From: Pseudomonadota bacterium
GTDB taxonomy: Bacteria > Pseudomonadota > Gammaproteobacteria > Burkholderiales > Burkholderiaceae_B
Length of the DNA: 64,000 nucleotides
Reading direction: 5' to 3'
NCBI GenBank assembly: GCA_023425645.1
Contig: JAFACG010000048.1
Coordinates: 1 to 64,000 of the forward strand
Positions 1 through 10,000 of this stretch are shown in pieces (the first letter of the stretch is position 1; each line of letters begins with the position of its first letter). The position numbers and the translations under genes are program-made. The notes beneath the pieces were generated by a model. The model searched no databases. It was not told the DNA's origin and saw nothing but the letters and a program-made list of their open reading frames with translations.

Positions 1-857
1 GCCTTGGGCTGGGCGGCGCGGCCTGGGGGCAGGAGGCGCCGCAGGCCGCGCCACAGGCCGCCGCGCCGGCCGGCATCGAGCAGCGCGTGCAGGACCTGCT
101 GGCCCGCGCCGTGGAGCACGTGCGCAAGAACGGTCCGGCCGCCGTCAATGACTTCAATCGCGATGCCCGCTTCACCGACAAGGATCTGTACGTATACGCC
201 TTGAGCCGCGACGGGATGATGCTAGCCAGCGGCGGCTGGTCGGCCACGCTGATCGGGCAGTCGGTGCTGGAGGAAACCGACGCGCGCAACCGGCCTTTCT
301 TCAAGGAGATGCTGGAACAGGCGCAGCGCCAGCCGGCCGGTTCCCTGGAGTACTACTGGTTCAATCCGGCCGAAGGCCAGCCCGAAGTGAAGCTGGCCTA
401 CTACCAGGACGTGGACGACGTCGTGGTGGCTACGGGCTACTTCCCCGCGCGCGCCACCGAGAACCAGGCCAAGGAGCTGCTGGACCAGGCCGTCAGCAGT
501 TATTTCCAGGATCCGGAGCAGGCGCTGCGGCGCTTTGCCAACCGCCAGGGCCAGTTCACGCGGCGCGATCTGTACGTCTTCGTGCTGGACATCCCCAGCC
601 GCACGGTGGTGCTGAACGGCGCCAACCGCCGTTTCGACGGCAAGCCCATCGCGGACTTCAAGGACCTGCACGGCAAGGCCTTCCTGGAGGACATGCTGGC
701 GGACGTGGATCGCAACGTCATCCATGCCATCGACTACGACTGGATGAATCCGCAGACGCGCCGCGTCGAGCGCAAGCGCGCTTTCTACCAGCGCGTGGGC
801 GATGCGCTCATCGGGGTGGGCAGCTATTATCCGGAGTTCAAGCCGCCGGCGCCGTAG
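1..857 (+). CDS. Periplasmic double-Cache (sCache_2) protein, 5' end missing
   Basis: The reading frame is open from base 3, so the gene starts left of the window; 284 residues are visible. The first residues look like the end of a signal peptide followed by an Ala/Pro/Gln-rich linker. Two tandem single-Cache repeats follow (about residues 35-145 and 155-280). Each has the family pattern of a D-LYV-V strand, a conserved NRPFFKEML or AFLEDML helix, a Y-W-NP turn and a terminal G-YFP or G-YYP strand. Cache domains bind small ligands outside the cytoplasm. No transmembrane, HAMP or signalling domain follows, because the protein ends right after the second repeat. It is therefore probably a soluble periplasmic ligand-binding protein. 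The GTG at 87 is internal and not the real start. Confidence 0.8.
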   Translation, partial: LGLGGAAWGQEAPQAAPQAAAPAGIEQRVQDLLARAVEHVRKNGPAAVNDFNRDARFTDKDLYVYALSRDGMMLASGGWSATLIGQSVLEETDARNRPFFKEMLEQAQRQPAGSLEYYWFNPAEGQPEVKLAYYQDVDDVVVATGYFPARATENQAKELLDQAVSSYFQDPEQALRRFANRQGQFTRRDLYVFVLDIPSRTVVLNGANRRFDGKPIADFKDLHGKAFLEDMLADVDRNVIHAIDYDWMNPQTRRVERKRAFYQRVGDALIGVGSYYPEFKPPAP

Positions 858-869
858 CGCGCCGGAATG

Positions 870-892
870 TTCGCGGGGCTTGGCCCCGCGAA
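870..892. terminator. Perfect GC hairpin between convergent genes
   Basis: A 10-bp perfect inverted repeat (TTCGCGGGGC / GCCCCGCGAA) with a 3-nt loop lies between the stop of the Cache gene and the stop of the convergent AraC gene. There is no strong U-run on either side, so it may be a weak or bidirectional terminator. Confidence 0.6.
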
Positions 893-896
893 TGTC

Positions 897-1775
897 TTAT
901 GGCAAAGGCATGGCGTCATGGTCGGGCTGGCAGACGATGTCCACGGCGCGCCGGTAGTCGCTGGGCGTGATGCCCAGGTGCTGGCGGAAGAAACGCGTGA
1001 AGTGCGCCGGGGCCGAGAAACCGATGTCGTATGCGATGTCGCTGATGTTCTGCCTGCGGTCGCTCAAGCCCTTGATGGCGCTTTCGACCCGCAGGACATT
1101 GGCGTAGACGCCGGGCGTCAGGCGGGTGCTGCTCTTGAACAGCTCGAAAAAATGCGCGCGCGACAGGCCGCAGTCCGCCGCCAGGCGGTCCATGTCCAGT
1201 CCGCACATCAGGTTTGCCTGCATGGTGGTGATGGCGCGCCGTATGCGCGGGTCCGCGGGCTTGCCGCGCAGGCTGTAGAGCAGGGAATTGAAGTTGCGCA
1301 GTTCCGAGTTGTGCTCGACGGTGGCGATGAACACATCGAAGATGCGGCTCTCCAGTACGTCGGCCGGCATGTCGTCGCTGATCATCATCTCGGCGGCCAG
1401 CGCGTTGGTCAGCCTGCGGGCGGCCGGAGGCAGCAGAGCGCAGGAGCGCGGGAAGAACTGGGGATGGCTGCTGACGGTCAGGGCCTGCAGGATCTCGGCC
1501 AGCCAGGAAGGCTCCAGGTAGAAGGCCATCAGGATGCAGCGTCCCTGTCCGTGATCGGTGTGGGCATAGGCATGCGGCTCCCAGGCGTTGACCAGGACCA
1601 CGCTGTCGTCCGTCAGGGGCTGCTTGCGTCCCTTGACGATGAAGGCGCTGTCCACGCCGCTGACCTTGATCAGCGCGTGGCAGTGATGGTGGGCGTGCGT
1701 GACCAGCGGCTTGCTCATGTCGAGCAGCGAGACGCGGCCAAACTTTCCCTGGAATATTTTCAGTGCGGTCGACAT
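897..1775 (-). CDS. AraC-family transcriptional regulator
   Basis: This 292-residue protein has the usual two-part AraC layout. The N-terminal cupin-like sensing half contains a His cluster (THAHHHCHAL near residue 27). The C-terminal double helix-turn-helix spans about residues 190-290, with a first HTH around LAADCGLSRAHFFELFK and the signature second half ending in GITPSDYRR. It lies 145 nt downstream of the MFS transporter gene and points the same way. It could be the local regulator of the molybdenum-hydroxylase operon, but that is inferred from position only. The effector cannot be read from the sequence. Confidence 0.85.
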   Translation of the reverse strand: MSTALKIFQGKFGRVSLLDMSKPLVTHAHHHCHALIKVSGVDSAFIVKGRKQPLTDDSVVLVNAWEPHAYAHTDHGQGRCILMAFYLEPSWLAEILQALTVSSHPQFFPRSCALLPPAARRLTNALAAEMMISDDMPADVLESRIFDVFIATVEHNSELRNFNSLLYSLRGKPADPRIRRAITTMQANLMCGLDMDRLAADCGLSRAHFFELFKSSTRLTPGVYANVLRVESAIKGLSDRRQNISDIAYDIGFSAPAHFTRFFRQHLGITPSDYRRAVDIVCQPDHDAMPLP

Positions 1776-1919
1776 GGGCGAACCTGTGGTGAGCGAGCCT
1801 TTCCTGCGTGTTGGTCTTTCTTGTCCCGGTGATTATCGATGGCTTTTGTTTAGGGTTGAATTAGTATTGTGCCTAAGCGGCGGCCCCGGCGAAACAGGTT
1901 CGCCGGGCATGCTGCGGCC

Positions 1920-3266
1920 TCAGTTGAAGTTGCCCTTGGTCTCGGGCGTGGCCAGTGCGCCGACCAGGTACACCGCCGCCAGGCAGGCCGAGCAGATGGC
2001 CAGCACCTGGGGGATGTGGCCGGGGCTGGCGCTGACCAGCGACACGACCGTGGGCATGATGCCGCCCAGTGCGAATCCGATGTTCCAGGACAGGCCGGTG
2101 CCGCTGGCGCGCAGCACCGTGGGGAAGCGCTCGTTCAGGAAGATCAGCACCGGGGCGATGATGCCGCCGCCCAGCACCGAAATGCCGAAGGTCATCAGCG
2201 TGATCTGGCCAAGCTCCAGGCCGGGGGCGATGCGCGTGAACAGGCTGGGCAGGCCGACCAGGCACAGGGCGCCCAGGATCAGGAAGGTCTTCTTGCGGCC
2301 GATGCGGTCGCTCATCGCGCCGAAGAACAGGGCGCCGGAAATGGTGCCGATGGAGCTGATGATGAGCACTCCGGACGCGTCTTCATGGCTGACCTTGGCC
2401 ACCATGTCCAGCAGCGTGGGCAGGTAGCCGGCCGTGATGTAGTAGGTGGCGCCGCCGCCGAAGGTGAGCAGCAGGTTCAGCAGCATGGTGTTGCGGTACT
2501 CGCCCAGGAACAGCGTGCGCAGCGGCTTTTCAGGCTTGGCCGAAGGGCCTTTCTTCAGGCGTTCGGCCTGCATCTGCTTGAAGGCGGGGGTTTCGTCGAT
2601 CAGACGGTACATGATCAGGCCGAAGAAGGTGCTGATCAGGCCGCAGAAGAACATGACGCGCCAGCCGAAGGCCTCGAATTCGGCGCCGGGATACAGCCGC
2701 GAAAGCACGAAGTAGGCGAAGGAGGCCATCATGGCGCCCATGCCGGCGCCGCCGCTGCCTATCAGTCCGGACATCAGGCCGCGGTGGCGCGGCGAGATCG
2801 ATTCCGTGCCTATGGTGTGCGTGGAGGCCACGATGCCGCCCACGAAGATGCCCTGGATGATGCGCAGGATCAGGAACAGGACGGGCGCGACCAGGCCGAT
2901 CTGGTGGATGGTGGGCAGCAGGCCGAAGGCCGCGGTGGACAGGCCCACGCCGACCATGGCGATCAGCAAAGCGCGCTTGCGGCCGTGCTTGTCGGCGTAG
3001 CTGCCGAAGATGGCCGAACCCATGGGGCGGACCAGCAGTGCCACGGCGAAGGAGGCGTAGACGGCCGCCAGCGACAGGGTGGGCTGGCTGGAGGGAAAGA
3101 ACAGGCGGCCGATGATGGGCGCCACGTACAGCAGAATGAACAGGTCGAACAGGTCCAGCGCCCAGCCGAAGGTGGAGGCCAGGCCGGCAAAGAAGGCCTT
3201 GCGGGGCGGCAGGGTGGCGGCGTGCTCGGGCAGACTGGGCGAATCCAGGGTCTGGTTGGCTTGCAT
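1920..3266 (-). CDS. MFS transporter, MHS/aromatic-acid-proton symporter-like
   Basis: This 448-residue protein has about 12 hydrophobic segments. The MFS signature between TM2 and TM3 (GSYADKHGRKRAL) and its repeat in the second half (GAMSDRIGRKKTF) are both present. The N-terminal WALDLFDLFILLYVAP stretch resembles proton symporters for aromatic or small organic acids. It is the last gene of the operon that starts at 10050, 63 nt after the crotonase gene. The likely job is uptake of the compound that the operon activates and hydroxylates. The substrate is inferred from the neighbours and cannot be named. Confidence 0.85.
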   Translation of the reverse strand: MQANQTLDSPSLPEHAATLPPRKAFFAGLASTFGWALDLFDLFILLYVAPIIGRLFFPSSQPTLSLAAVYASFAVALLVRPMGSAIFGSYADKHGRKRALLIAMVGVGLSTAAFGLLPTIHQIGLVAPVLFLILRIIQGIFVGGIVASTHTIGTESISPRHRGLMSGLIGSGGAGMGAMMASFAYFVLSRLYPGAEFEAFGWRVMFFCGLISTFFGLIMYRLIDETPAFKQMQAERLKKGPSAKPEKPLRTLFLGEYRNTMLLNLLLTFGGGATYYITAGYLPTLLDMVAKVSHEDASGVLIISSIGTISGALFFGAMSDRIGRKKTFLILGALCLVGLPSLFTRIAPGLELGQITLMTFGISVLGGGIIAPVLIFLNERFPTVLRASGTGLSWNIGFALGGIMPTVVSLVSASPGHIPQVLAICSACLAAVYLVGALATPETKGNFN

Positions 3267-3329
3267 GGAGTGTCTCCGGATATTGTTGTGGGCGCGGCGG
3301 CCGTTGCGGGCCGCCGCAGTCAGGTCGTG

Positions 3330-4136
3330 CTACCGGCCGGTGAAGACGGCCTTGCGCTTGGCGTGGAACGCTTCCACGCCTTCGCGGAAATCCTCCGAAC
3401 TGCGCAGCCGGCTGTAGCAATGGCCTTCGAGCTCGATGGCGGCGCTCAACGAGCTGTTCTCGCTGTCGTTGAGCAGTTTCTTCGCGGTGCGCTGCGCCAG
3501 CGGCGAGAACTCCAGCAGTTCGGCCACCAGCTTGTCGGTGGCGGCTTCCAGTTGTTCGTCAGGCACGCATTCCAGGGCGATGCCCCAGTCGCAGGCCTGG
3601 GGGCCGGGGATGCGGCGCGAACGCATCACGATGTCCTTGCTGCGGCCTATGCCCACCATGCTTTGCAGGCGAGCCGAGCCGCCCGACCCGGGGATCTGGC
3701 CCAGCTTCTGTTCCGGCAGGGCGTACTGGGTGGTGTCCGTCACGATGCGGAAATCGCAGGCCAGCGATATCTCGAAGCCCACGCCGAAGCAATAGCCCCG
3801 GTTGGCGGCGATGACGGGCTTGGAGCAGCGTTCGGGCGCGGCGATGTTCCAGGCCAGCTTGGAGACATGTTCGGGCGAGGCCTCCAGGAAACCGCGGATG
3901 TCGCCGCCGCTGGAAAAGTGTTCGCCCTGCGCGCGCAGCACGATGACGCGTACCTGGGGATGTTCGTCCAGGGCTTCGAACACCAGGCGCAACTGGTCGC
4001 GCTGCTGCATGGAGATGGTGTTGAAGGGAGGGCGCCCGAGGATGATGTCGGCGCGCTGCCGGGCTTCATCGATCTGGACCTGGAAGCCGTCCAGGTCGTC
4101 CAGCAGGGAGTGGGCGGGGTGGTGCAGGGAAGTCAT
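3330..4136 (-). CDS. Enoyl-CoA hydratase/isomerase (crotonase fold)
   Basis: This 268-residue crotonase-family protein acts on CoA thioesters. The oxyanion-hole segment SSGGDI is at residues 75-80. Both acidic positions used by hydratases are occupied: Glu122 in FGVGFE and Glu142 in PEQKLGQIPG. The start overlaps the stop of the upstream CoA ligase by 4 nt (ATGA), so the two are translationally coupled. In context it should process the CoA thioester made by the ligase, either after or independently of ring hydroxylation. The exact reaction (hydratase, isomerase or ring hydrolase) is not decidable here. Confidence 0.85.
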   Translation of the reverse strand: MTSLHHPAHSLLDDLDGFQVQIDEARQRADIILGRPPFNTISMQQRDQLRLVFEALDEHPQVRVIVLRAQGEHFSSGGDIRGFLEASPEHVSKLAWNIAAPERCSKPVIAANRGYCFGVGFEISLACDFRIVTDTTQYALPEQKLGQIPGSGGSARLQSMVGIGRSKDIVMRSRRIPGPQACDWGIALECVPDEQLEAATDKLVAELLEFSPLAQRTAKKLLNDSENSSLSAAIELEGHCYSRLRSSEDFREGVEAFHAKRKAVFTGR

Positions 4137-5704
4137 TGGGCATCCTTCATGTCAGATAAAACGGGAGTCAGGGGGACGTCCGCGGGGTCGAGTTCGTATT
4201 CGCCCGCCAGCAGCTTGCGGCGCAGGATCTTGCCCACGGGCGACTTGGGGATTTCGGCCACGAACAGGTAGTCGCGGGGGCGCTTGAAATTGGCCAGGTC
4301 GGTCTGGCGGCAGTAGTCGTCCAGCGCCTGGGCCGAGAGCGCCTGCGAGCGTTTCACGAAGGCCACCACGCGCTGGCCCCAGCGCTCGTCGCGCAGTCCG
4401 ACCACGGCGACCTCGTCCACGCCGGGGTGCAGCGACAGCACCGATTCGATGTCCACCGGCGAGATGTTCTCGCCGCCGCTGATGATCATGTCGTCCACGC
4501 GGCCGCTGACGAACAGGTCGCCGTCCTGGTCCATGTAGCCGGTGTCGCCGGTGAAGTACCAGCCCTGGCGCAGGGATTTGGCGTCGGCGTCGGGGCGGTT
4601 CCAGTAGCCTTCGAAGGCTTCGTCGCTGTTCAGGTCGGCGATGATCTGGCCTTCCTGCATGGGGCCCAGGCAGGCGTTCGGATCGGTGCTGCCCAGTTCG
4701 ATGATGCGCAGCCGCCCGTTGATGCCGGCGCGGCCCGACGAGCCGGCCTTGGCGCGTGCGTCCTGGCTGATGGAGAAGGTGTAGATCTCCGAACAGCCGT
4801 AGTGGTTGACGAACAGATCTGGCCGGAAGGCCTCGTCCAGGCGGCGCAGCAAGGATTCGGGCATGGGCGCGCCCGCAAAGCCCAGCTTGCGCACGCTGCT
4901 GATCGCGGTCCGGGTGAAGGCGGGATGAGCGAGGATGTCGTGGTAAAGGGTGGGCACCAGGTACAGGTTGGTGACCTGCTCGCGTTCGATCAGGGCCAGG
5001 GCCTGGGCCACGTCGAACTTGGGCATGCAGACGAAGCAGCCGTCGATCAGGGCCATGGCCAGCAGCGAACGCACCCCCATGGTGTGGTAGAGCGGCATCA
5101 CGCCTAGCGTGCGTTCGCCGTGGCCGTACAGGTTCTGGGCCACGTGGGCCACGGCGGCGGCGCGTTCGTGGCGATGGCGGCGCGGCACGCCTTTGGGCTT
5201 GCCGGTGGTGCCGGAGGTGTACAGCATCAGGGATATATCGTCGGCGCCGGCGCGCGGCCGGCCGTCGAAGGGCTCGGCGCGCAGCAGTTCCTCGAAGTCG
5301 CGGCTGGCCGGCAGGCCGGCGTCGATGGTGATGCGCGCAATGGCCTGGGCGCGTTCCGAGCTCGCCACGGCCTGGGCGCAGGACTGATCGAAGACCAGGG
5401 CGCGCGCCTGGGAGTCGGCCAGGCAATAGTCCAGCTCGTCGGGCTTGGAGCGCCAGTTCAGCGGGGTGACGATGATGCCCAGGAACTGGCAGGCCCAGTG
5501 CAGGGACGCCATTTCCCAGCGGTTCTGGCAGGCGATCGCCAGATGATCGCCATGTTTCAGGCCGATGCTCTCCAGGCCTCCGGCCAGCGCGCGTATGGCC
5601 TCGAACCATTGCGCGTAGCTCAGGCGCCGTTCGCCGGCCACGATGGCGCAGGCGCGGGGACTGCGTTCCACGCTTTGCAGGAAGGTGCTTCCGAGATCAA
5701 GCAT
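4133..5704 (-). CDS. Acyl/aryl-CoA ligase (AMP-forming, ANL superfamily)
   Basis: This 523-residue ligase activates a carboxylic acid to its CoA thioester through an adenylate. The AMP-binding P-loop YTSGTTGKPKG is at residues 162-172. The TGDTGYMD motif, the hinge region SGRVDDMIISGGENISP and the C-terminal catalytic lysine in KSPVGKILRRKLL are all present. Its start overlaps the end of the 2Fe-2S subunit gene by 8 nt and its end overlaps the crotonase gene by 4 nt. Alternative annotations are long-chain or benzoate-type CoA ligase. The operon partner, a molybdenum hydroxylase, favours an aromatic or heteroaromatic acid, but this is inference. Confidence 0.85.
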   Translation of the reverse strand: MLDLGSTFLQSVERSPRACAIVAGERRLSYAQWFEAIRALAGGLESIGLKHGDHLAIACQNRWEMASLHWACQFLGIIVTPLNWRSKPDELDYCLADSQARALVFDQSCAQAVASSERAQAIARITIDAGLPASRDFEELLRAEPFDGRPRAGADDISLMLYTSGTTGKPKGVPRRHRHERAAAVAHVAQNLYGHGERTLGVMPLYHTMGVRSLLAMALIDGCFVCMPKFDVAQALALIEREQVTNLYLVPTLYHDILAHPAFTRTAISSVRKLGFAGAPMPESLLRRLDEAFRPDLFVNHYGCSEIYTFSISQDARAKAGSSGRAGINGRLRIIELGSTDPNACLGPMQEGQIIADLNSDEAFEGYWNRPDADAKSLRQGWYFTGDTGYMDQDGDLFVSGRVDDMIISGGENISPVDIESVLSLHPGVDEVAVVGLRDERWGQRVVAFVKRSQALSAQALDDYCRQTDLANFKRPRDYLFVAEIPKSPVGKILRRKLLAGEYELDPADVPLTPVLSDMKDAQ

Positions 5705-6206
5705 TGCTGCTCTCCATGGCTTTTGTCGTTGTTTGCTGGCGCGCCACCTCCAGTACGGCCTGGACGATGGGCGTGTAACCCGTGCAGCGGCACAGGTGGC
5801 CCGAGAGCATGTCTCGGACCTGTTCCTCGCTGGGCTGGGGCACTTCCCGCAGGAAGTGCACGCAGGACATCAGGATGCCGGCCGTGCAGAAGCCGCATTG
5901 CAGGGCGTGGTGCTTCTTGAAGGCGGCCTGCAGTTCGTGCAGGACCTCGCCGGCCAGGCCTTCTACGGTCTGGACCTGGGCGCCGTCCGCCTGGACGGCC
6001 AGGCACAGGCAGGCGCGGCTGGCCACGCCGTCGATCAGCACGGTGCAGGCGCCGCACACGCCGTGTTCGCAGCCCACATGGGTGCCGGTCGCGCCCAGGT
6101 CGTGGCGCAGGAAATCGGACAGCAGGCGGCGGCTTTCCACCAGCGCGGAGCGCGCCGATCCATTCAGTTGCAGCGACACGCGCTGCGCTTGCCGGGTGGC
6201 GGTCAT
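5697..6206 (-). CDS. 2Fe-2S subunit of xanthine-dehydrogenase-family hydroxylase
   Basis: This 169-residue small subunit passes electrons from the Mo centre to the FAD subunit. The plant-ferredoxin cluster cysteines are C46, C51, C54 and C66. The second, all-helical 2Fe-2S domain has C104/C107 (CGFC) and C139/C141 (CRC), which is the complete eight-cysteine set of the CoxS/HcrC/XdhA family. Its ATG overlaps the TGA of the FAD-subunit gene. The length is typical of the family, and no Tat signal is seen, so the enzyme should be cytoplasmic. Confidence 0.92.
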   Translation of the reverse strand: MTATRQAQRVSLQLNGSARSALVESRRLLSDFLRHDLGATGTHVGCEHGVCGACTVLIDGVASRACLCLAVQADGAQVQTVEGLAGEVLHELQAAFKKHHALQCGFCTAGILMSCVHFLREVPQPSEEQVRDMLSGHLCRCTGYTPIVQAVLEVARQQTTTKAMESSNA

Positions 6207-7048
6207 GATGGCTTCCTTTGTGAGTCCAGCGCCTGGCCTGCCCGCTGGATGGCGTTCCAGGCCATGTGACGCACGAGGTGGCGCCGGTACATGGCGCTGG
6301 CGTGCTGGTCGTCCTGGGCTTGCAGGGACCAGGCCAGGTCGTTGATGCGTTCGCGCAGGGCGGGCTCGTCCAGGCGGGGCCAGTCCGCCACCACGGGACG
6401 GTCGGCCACGCCGCCTATGCCCAGGCGCAGGCCCGCATCGTGCAGATCCACGGCGCAGGCCACGATGGCGAAATCGCCGCGGCGCAGGGAAAATTCGTCA
6501 AAGACGTAGGCATGGCCCGGCCTGGCCAGGGGAAAGCGCACCTCGGTCACCAGTTCGTCGGGACGGCGGGCGGTGGTCAGCATGCCTTGCTGGAAGTCCG
6601 CCGCCGCCAGCACGCGCCGCCCCTTGGCGGACTGGAGCACGACCTCCCCGCCCAGCGTGGCCAGGCACAGCGGCAGCTCCGCGCTGGGGTCGGCGTGCGC
6701 GATCGAGCCGGCTACGGTGCCCCGGTTGCGGATCTGGAAATGGGAAATGAAAGGCAGGGCCTGGGCCAGCAGGGGCGCGTCCCGCGCCAGCGTCGGCCAG
6801 GCGTGCAGTTGCGCCTGGGTGACGGCGGCGCCTATGCGCAGCTGATTCTTTTCCACTTGCAGGAAGCGCAGTTCCTCGCAGCGCGAGATGTCCAGCACGA
6901 GGGCGGGCTGGGACAGGCGCATGTTCAGCACGGTGACCAGGGACTGGCCTCCGGCCAGGATGCGGGCGTCTTCGCCGGCGCGCGCCAGGGCCTGGCAGGC
7001 TTGTTCAACGGATTGGATGCGTTGATAGTCGAAGGCGGCGGGTTTCAT
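6203..7048 (-). CDS. FAD-binding subunit of xanthine-dehydrogenase-family hydroxylase
   Basis: This 281-residue medium subunit is of the CoxM/HcrB type. The FAD-binding stretch ILAGGQSL lies in the N-terminal lobe, and the second flavin motif RNRGTVAGSIAHADP follows about 65 residues later. A CO-dehydrogenase flavoprotein C-terminal domain ends the protein. I use the ATG at 7048 rather than an upstream in-frame ATG at 7084, because 7048 overlaps the large-subunit stop as ATGA, matching the other junctions in this operon. Confidence 0.9.
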   Translation of the reverse strand: MKPAAFDYQRIQSVEQACQALARAGEDARILAGGQSLVTVLNMRLSQPALVLDISRCEELRFLQVEKNQLRIGAAVTQAQLHAWPTLARDAPLLAQALPFISHFQIRNRGTVAGSIAHADPSAELPLCLATLGGEVVLQSAKGRRVLAAADFQQGMLTTARRPDELVTEVRFPLARPGHAYVFDEFSLRRGDFAIVACAVDLHDAGLRLGIGGVADRPVVADWPRLDEPALRERINDLAWSLQAQDDQHASAMYRRHLVRHMAWNAIQRAGQALDSQRKPS

Positions 7049-10000
7049 CGGGCAACTCCCAGCAGCTTGAGCAGGCGGCGCCACAGGGACGGCCTGGACA
7101 GGGGCGCGCCGCCTGCCTGGCGGCCCAGTTGTTCAAACAATTGGCCGAGCACGATCTTGGCTGCGCCCTCCAGCATGCGTCCGCCTACCGATGCCACCTT
7201 GCCGCTGACTTCGGCTTCGTAGCGGTATTCCATCAGGGTGCCGCCTTCCACGGCGGTCAGGGTGATGTCGCCCTGGCCCTTGGCGCCGCCCAGCGAGGAG
7301 ACGCCCGCGCCTGACAGGCGCAGGCTGTGCGGACGCTGGATGTCGGACAGGGCGATGGTGGCTTCGTAGCGGGCCTTGATCATGCCGATGCGCAGGGTGA
7401 CCTCGGCCTTGTACGTATCGGGCCCGGTGCGGTGCAGCTCGTCGCAGCCCGGGATCACCTTGGCCAGGGCCTGCGGGTCCATGAGGACGTCGAAGACGGC
7501 GTCGGGCGGGGCGGGAATGCGGGTGCTGCCGCTGGCGCTCAGGGCATGGCCGGCGCCGCGCCTGGCGGCCTGGGCGGGTGCGGCGGCCTGCACCCCCGAC
7601 GATGGCGCGGGGTCGTCCATGCCCAGCAGGTCCAGGACCCGGTTGGGGCTGAGCGGCAGGCGGATGTCGGCGATGTCGCGCTCGGTCGACAGGGCGTCCG
7701 CCAGGGCGTTGGCGATGCAGACCGGCGTACTCATGTTGTTGCCTTCGCCCAGGCCCTTGGCGCCCAGCGGCGTGAAGGGGCTGGGCGTTTGCAGATGCAC
7801 GATGACCGGGTCGGGAACCTCGTAGCTGGTAGGGATCAGGTAGTCGGCCAGGGTGCCGGACTGGAAGCTGCCGTCTTCGCCGTAGCGGAATTCTTCCATC
7901 AGCGCCGCGCCCAGGCCCTGCGCGAAGGCGCCGCGTATCTGGCCGTCGGCCAGCGCGCTGTTCAGCAGCGTTCCGGCGTCGTGGGCGGTTATATAGCGGT
8001 CGATGCGCACCCGGCCGGTATGGCGATCCACTTCCAGCGCGCAGATGTCGAAGGCGAAGCCGTAGGCGGCGGAGGTATTGACGCGGTCTTCGGTATCGGG
8101 CGCGCCCAGGGAGGGCGGCGTCCAGAACTCGGTGACGCGCATGTCAGGAGTTTCGCCGGCCGGCAGCTCGCCCGGGGACCAGTGCGCCGTGCTGGCCAAA
8201 CGCCCGAAGGGCAGGGCGCGTTCGCTTTGCCCGGCGGGATGGATGCGGCCGTCGGCAAAGACCAGTTCTTCGCAGGAGCAGCCGAACTGGTGGGCGGCAA
8301 TGCGTTCGACCTTGGCCCGCAGTTTACGCGCCGCCAGGAAGACCGTGCCGGCCACGGCGCCGGCAAAGCGGCTGGAGTAATTGCCGGCGGCCACCGACCA
8401 GGCATCCTTCTGCGTGTCGAAATCCACGTTGACGCGGATGTCCTGGGGGCGCAGGCCGAACACGTCGGCCAGTATCTGGGCGCAGACGGTCATGTGACCC
8501 TGGCCGGCCGGCGCCGAGGCGATGTTGACGGTAACGCTGCCCAGCAGGTCGATGCTGACCGTGGCGGCGGCGACGGCGCCGTTCTTCGGGCCCGCCTTGG
8601 CGCGCTGCTCGGGCGTCAGGGCCGTGGTGATGTAGCCCATATTGGACACGGAGGGCTCGACGATGGCGGCGTAGCCGATGCCGTACAGGCGGCCCTGCGC
8701 GCGCGCCTGCTCGCGCCGTTCCAGCAACTGTTCCAGCCCGCCCTGCAGGCAGGCCTGCTCCAGCGCCCGGGGGTAGTCGCCCGAGTCCAGCAGGGCGCCG
8801 GCGGCGGCGCTGTAGGGAAACTGTCCGGGCTGGATGAAGTTGCGGCGGTAGAGTTCCAGGGGATCCATGCCCAGATGCAGGGCGATGCGCTGCATCATGC
8901 GCTCCAGTGCAAAGTAGACCTGCGGTCCGCCGAATCCGCGCACCAGCCCCGTGGGCGTCTTGCTGGTCAGCACGACGCGGTTGCGCACCCGCAGGTGCCG
9001 GATCTGGTAGGGGCCGGTCAGGCAGCCGTGCATGCGGTAGAAGGTGGCCGGCTCGGGCGCGCGCAGATAGGCGCCCACGTCGTCCAGCTGGTCCAGGTCC
9101 AGGGCGGCGATGCGGCCGTCCGAGCCGAAGGCGGCCTTGATCGTGGTCTTGCGCGCCGTGGCCGAGGTGGCGGCGGCCAGGTGCTCCAGCCTGTCCTCGA
9201 CCCATTTGACGGGCGCGCCCCCCGCCTTGCGCGAGGCCAGGCACATGAGCACGGCCGAGGTGAAGACGCTTTGCTTGACGCCGAAGCTGCCGCCCGAGTC
9301 GCGGGGATAGCGGTGGCGCAGCCGGTTGCCGCTGACCTTCAGGGCCATGGCCATGACGGCATGCATGGAGAAAGGCCCCATGAAATTGGATGTGATCTCG
9401 TAACCCTCGTCGCCGGGCAGGTGCTCGGCGATCACCACGCCGCATTCGATCGGAGTGCACGAGTTGCGCGGATAGTGGATGGTCAGCTCCAGGCGGTGCT
9501 CCGCCTGCTCGAAGGCGGCGTCCGGGTCGCCGTAGCAAAAGCGGCGGTCGTGCGGTACGTTGCCGCCCAGAGCCTCGTGCAGCACGGGGGCCTCGGGCGC
9601 GATGGCGGCGTCGATGCTGGCGACGGCAGGCAGGGTCTCGTAGTCGACCTGGATCAATTCCAGGGCGTCTTCGGCCAAATAGCGGTTTTCGGCCACCACC
9701 ACGGCGATAGGCTCGCCGACGTAGCGCACCTTGTCCATCGCCAGGGCCCACAGCTCCGTACCCTGCTTGATGCCGGAGATGAAGGGCTTGGACCAGGCTT
9801 TGACGTCGTCCGCCGTCAGGACGGCGCGCACGCCGGGCAGTTGTTCGGCGCGGCTCGTGTCGACGTGCAACAGCCGGGCGTGGGCGTGCGCCGAGCGATA
9901 GACGGCGGCGTGCAGGGTGCCGGGCTTGACGGCCAGATCGTCGGCGTAGCTGCCGCGGCCGGTCAGCAGGGCGTCGTCTTCCAGGCGCTCCAGCGGCTGA

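Noticed and set aside
1869..4271. Very long plus-strand ORF (800 codons), and similar ones at 7327-10047 and 23041-25968
   Set aside because: They are exact antisense shadows of the MFS/crotonase, Mo-subunit and fdnG genes. Their proteins are repetitive Gly/Ala/Gln/His/Val-rich sequences without family motifs, as expected opposite GC-rich coding DNA.
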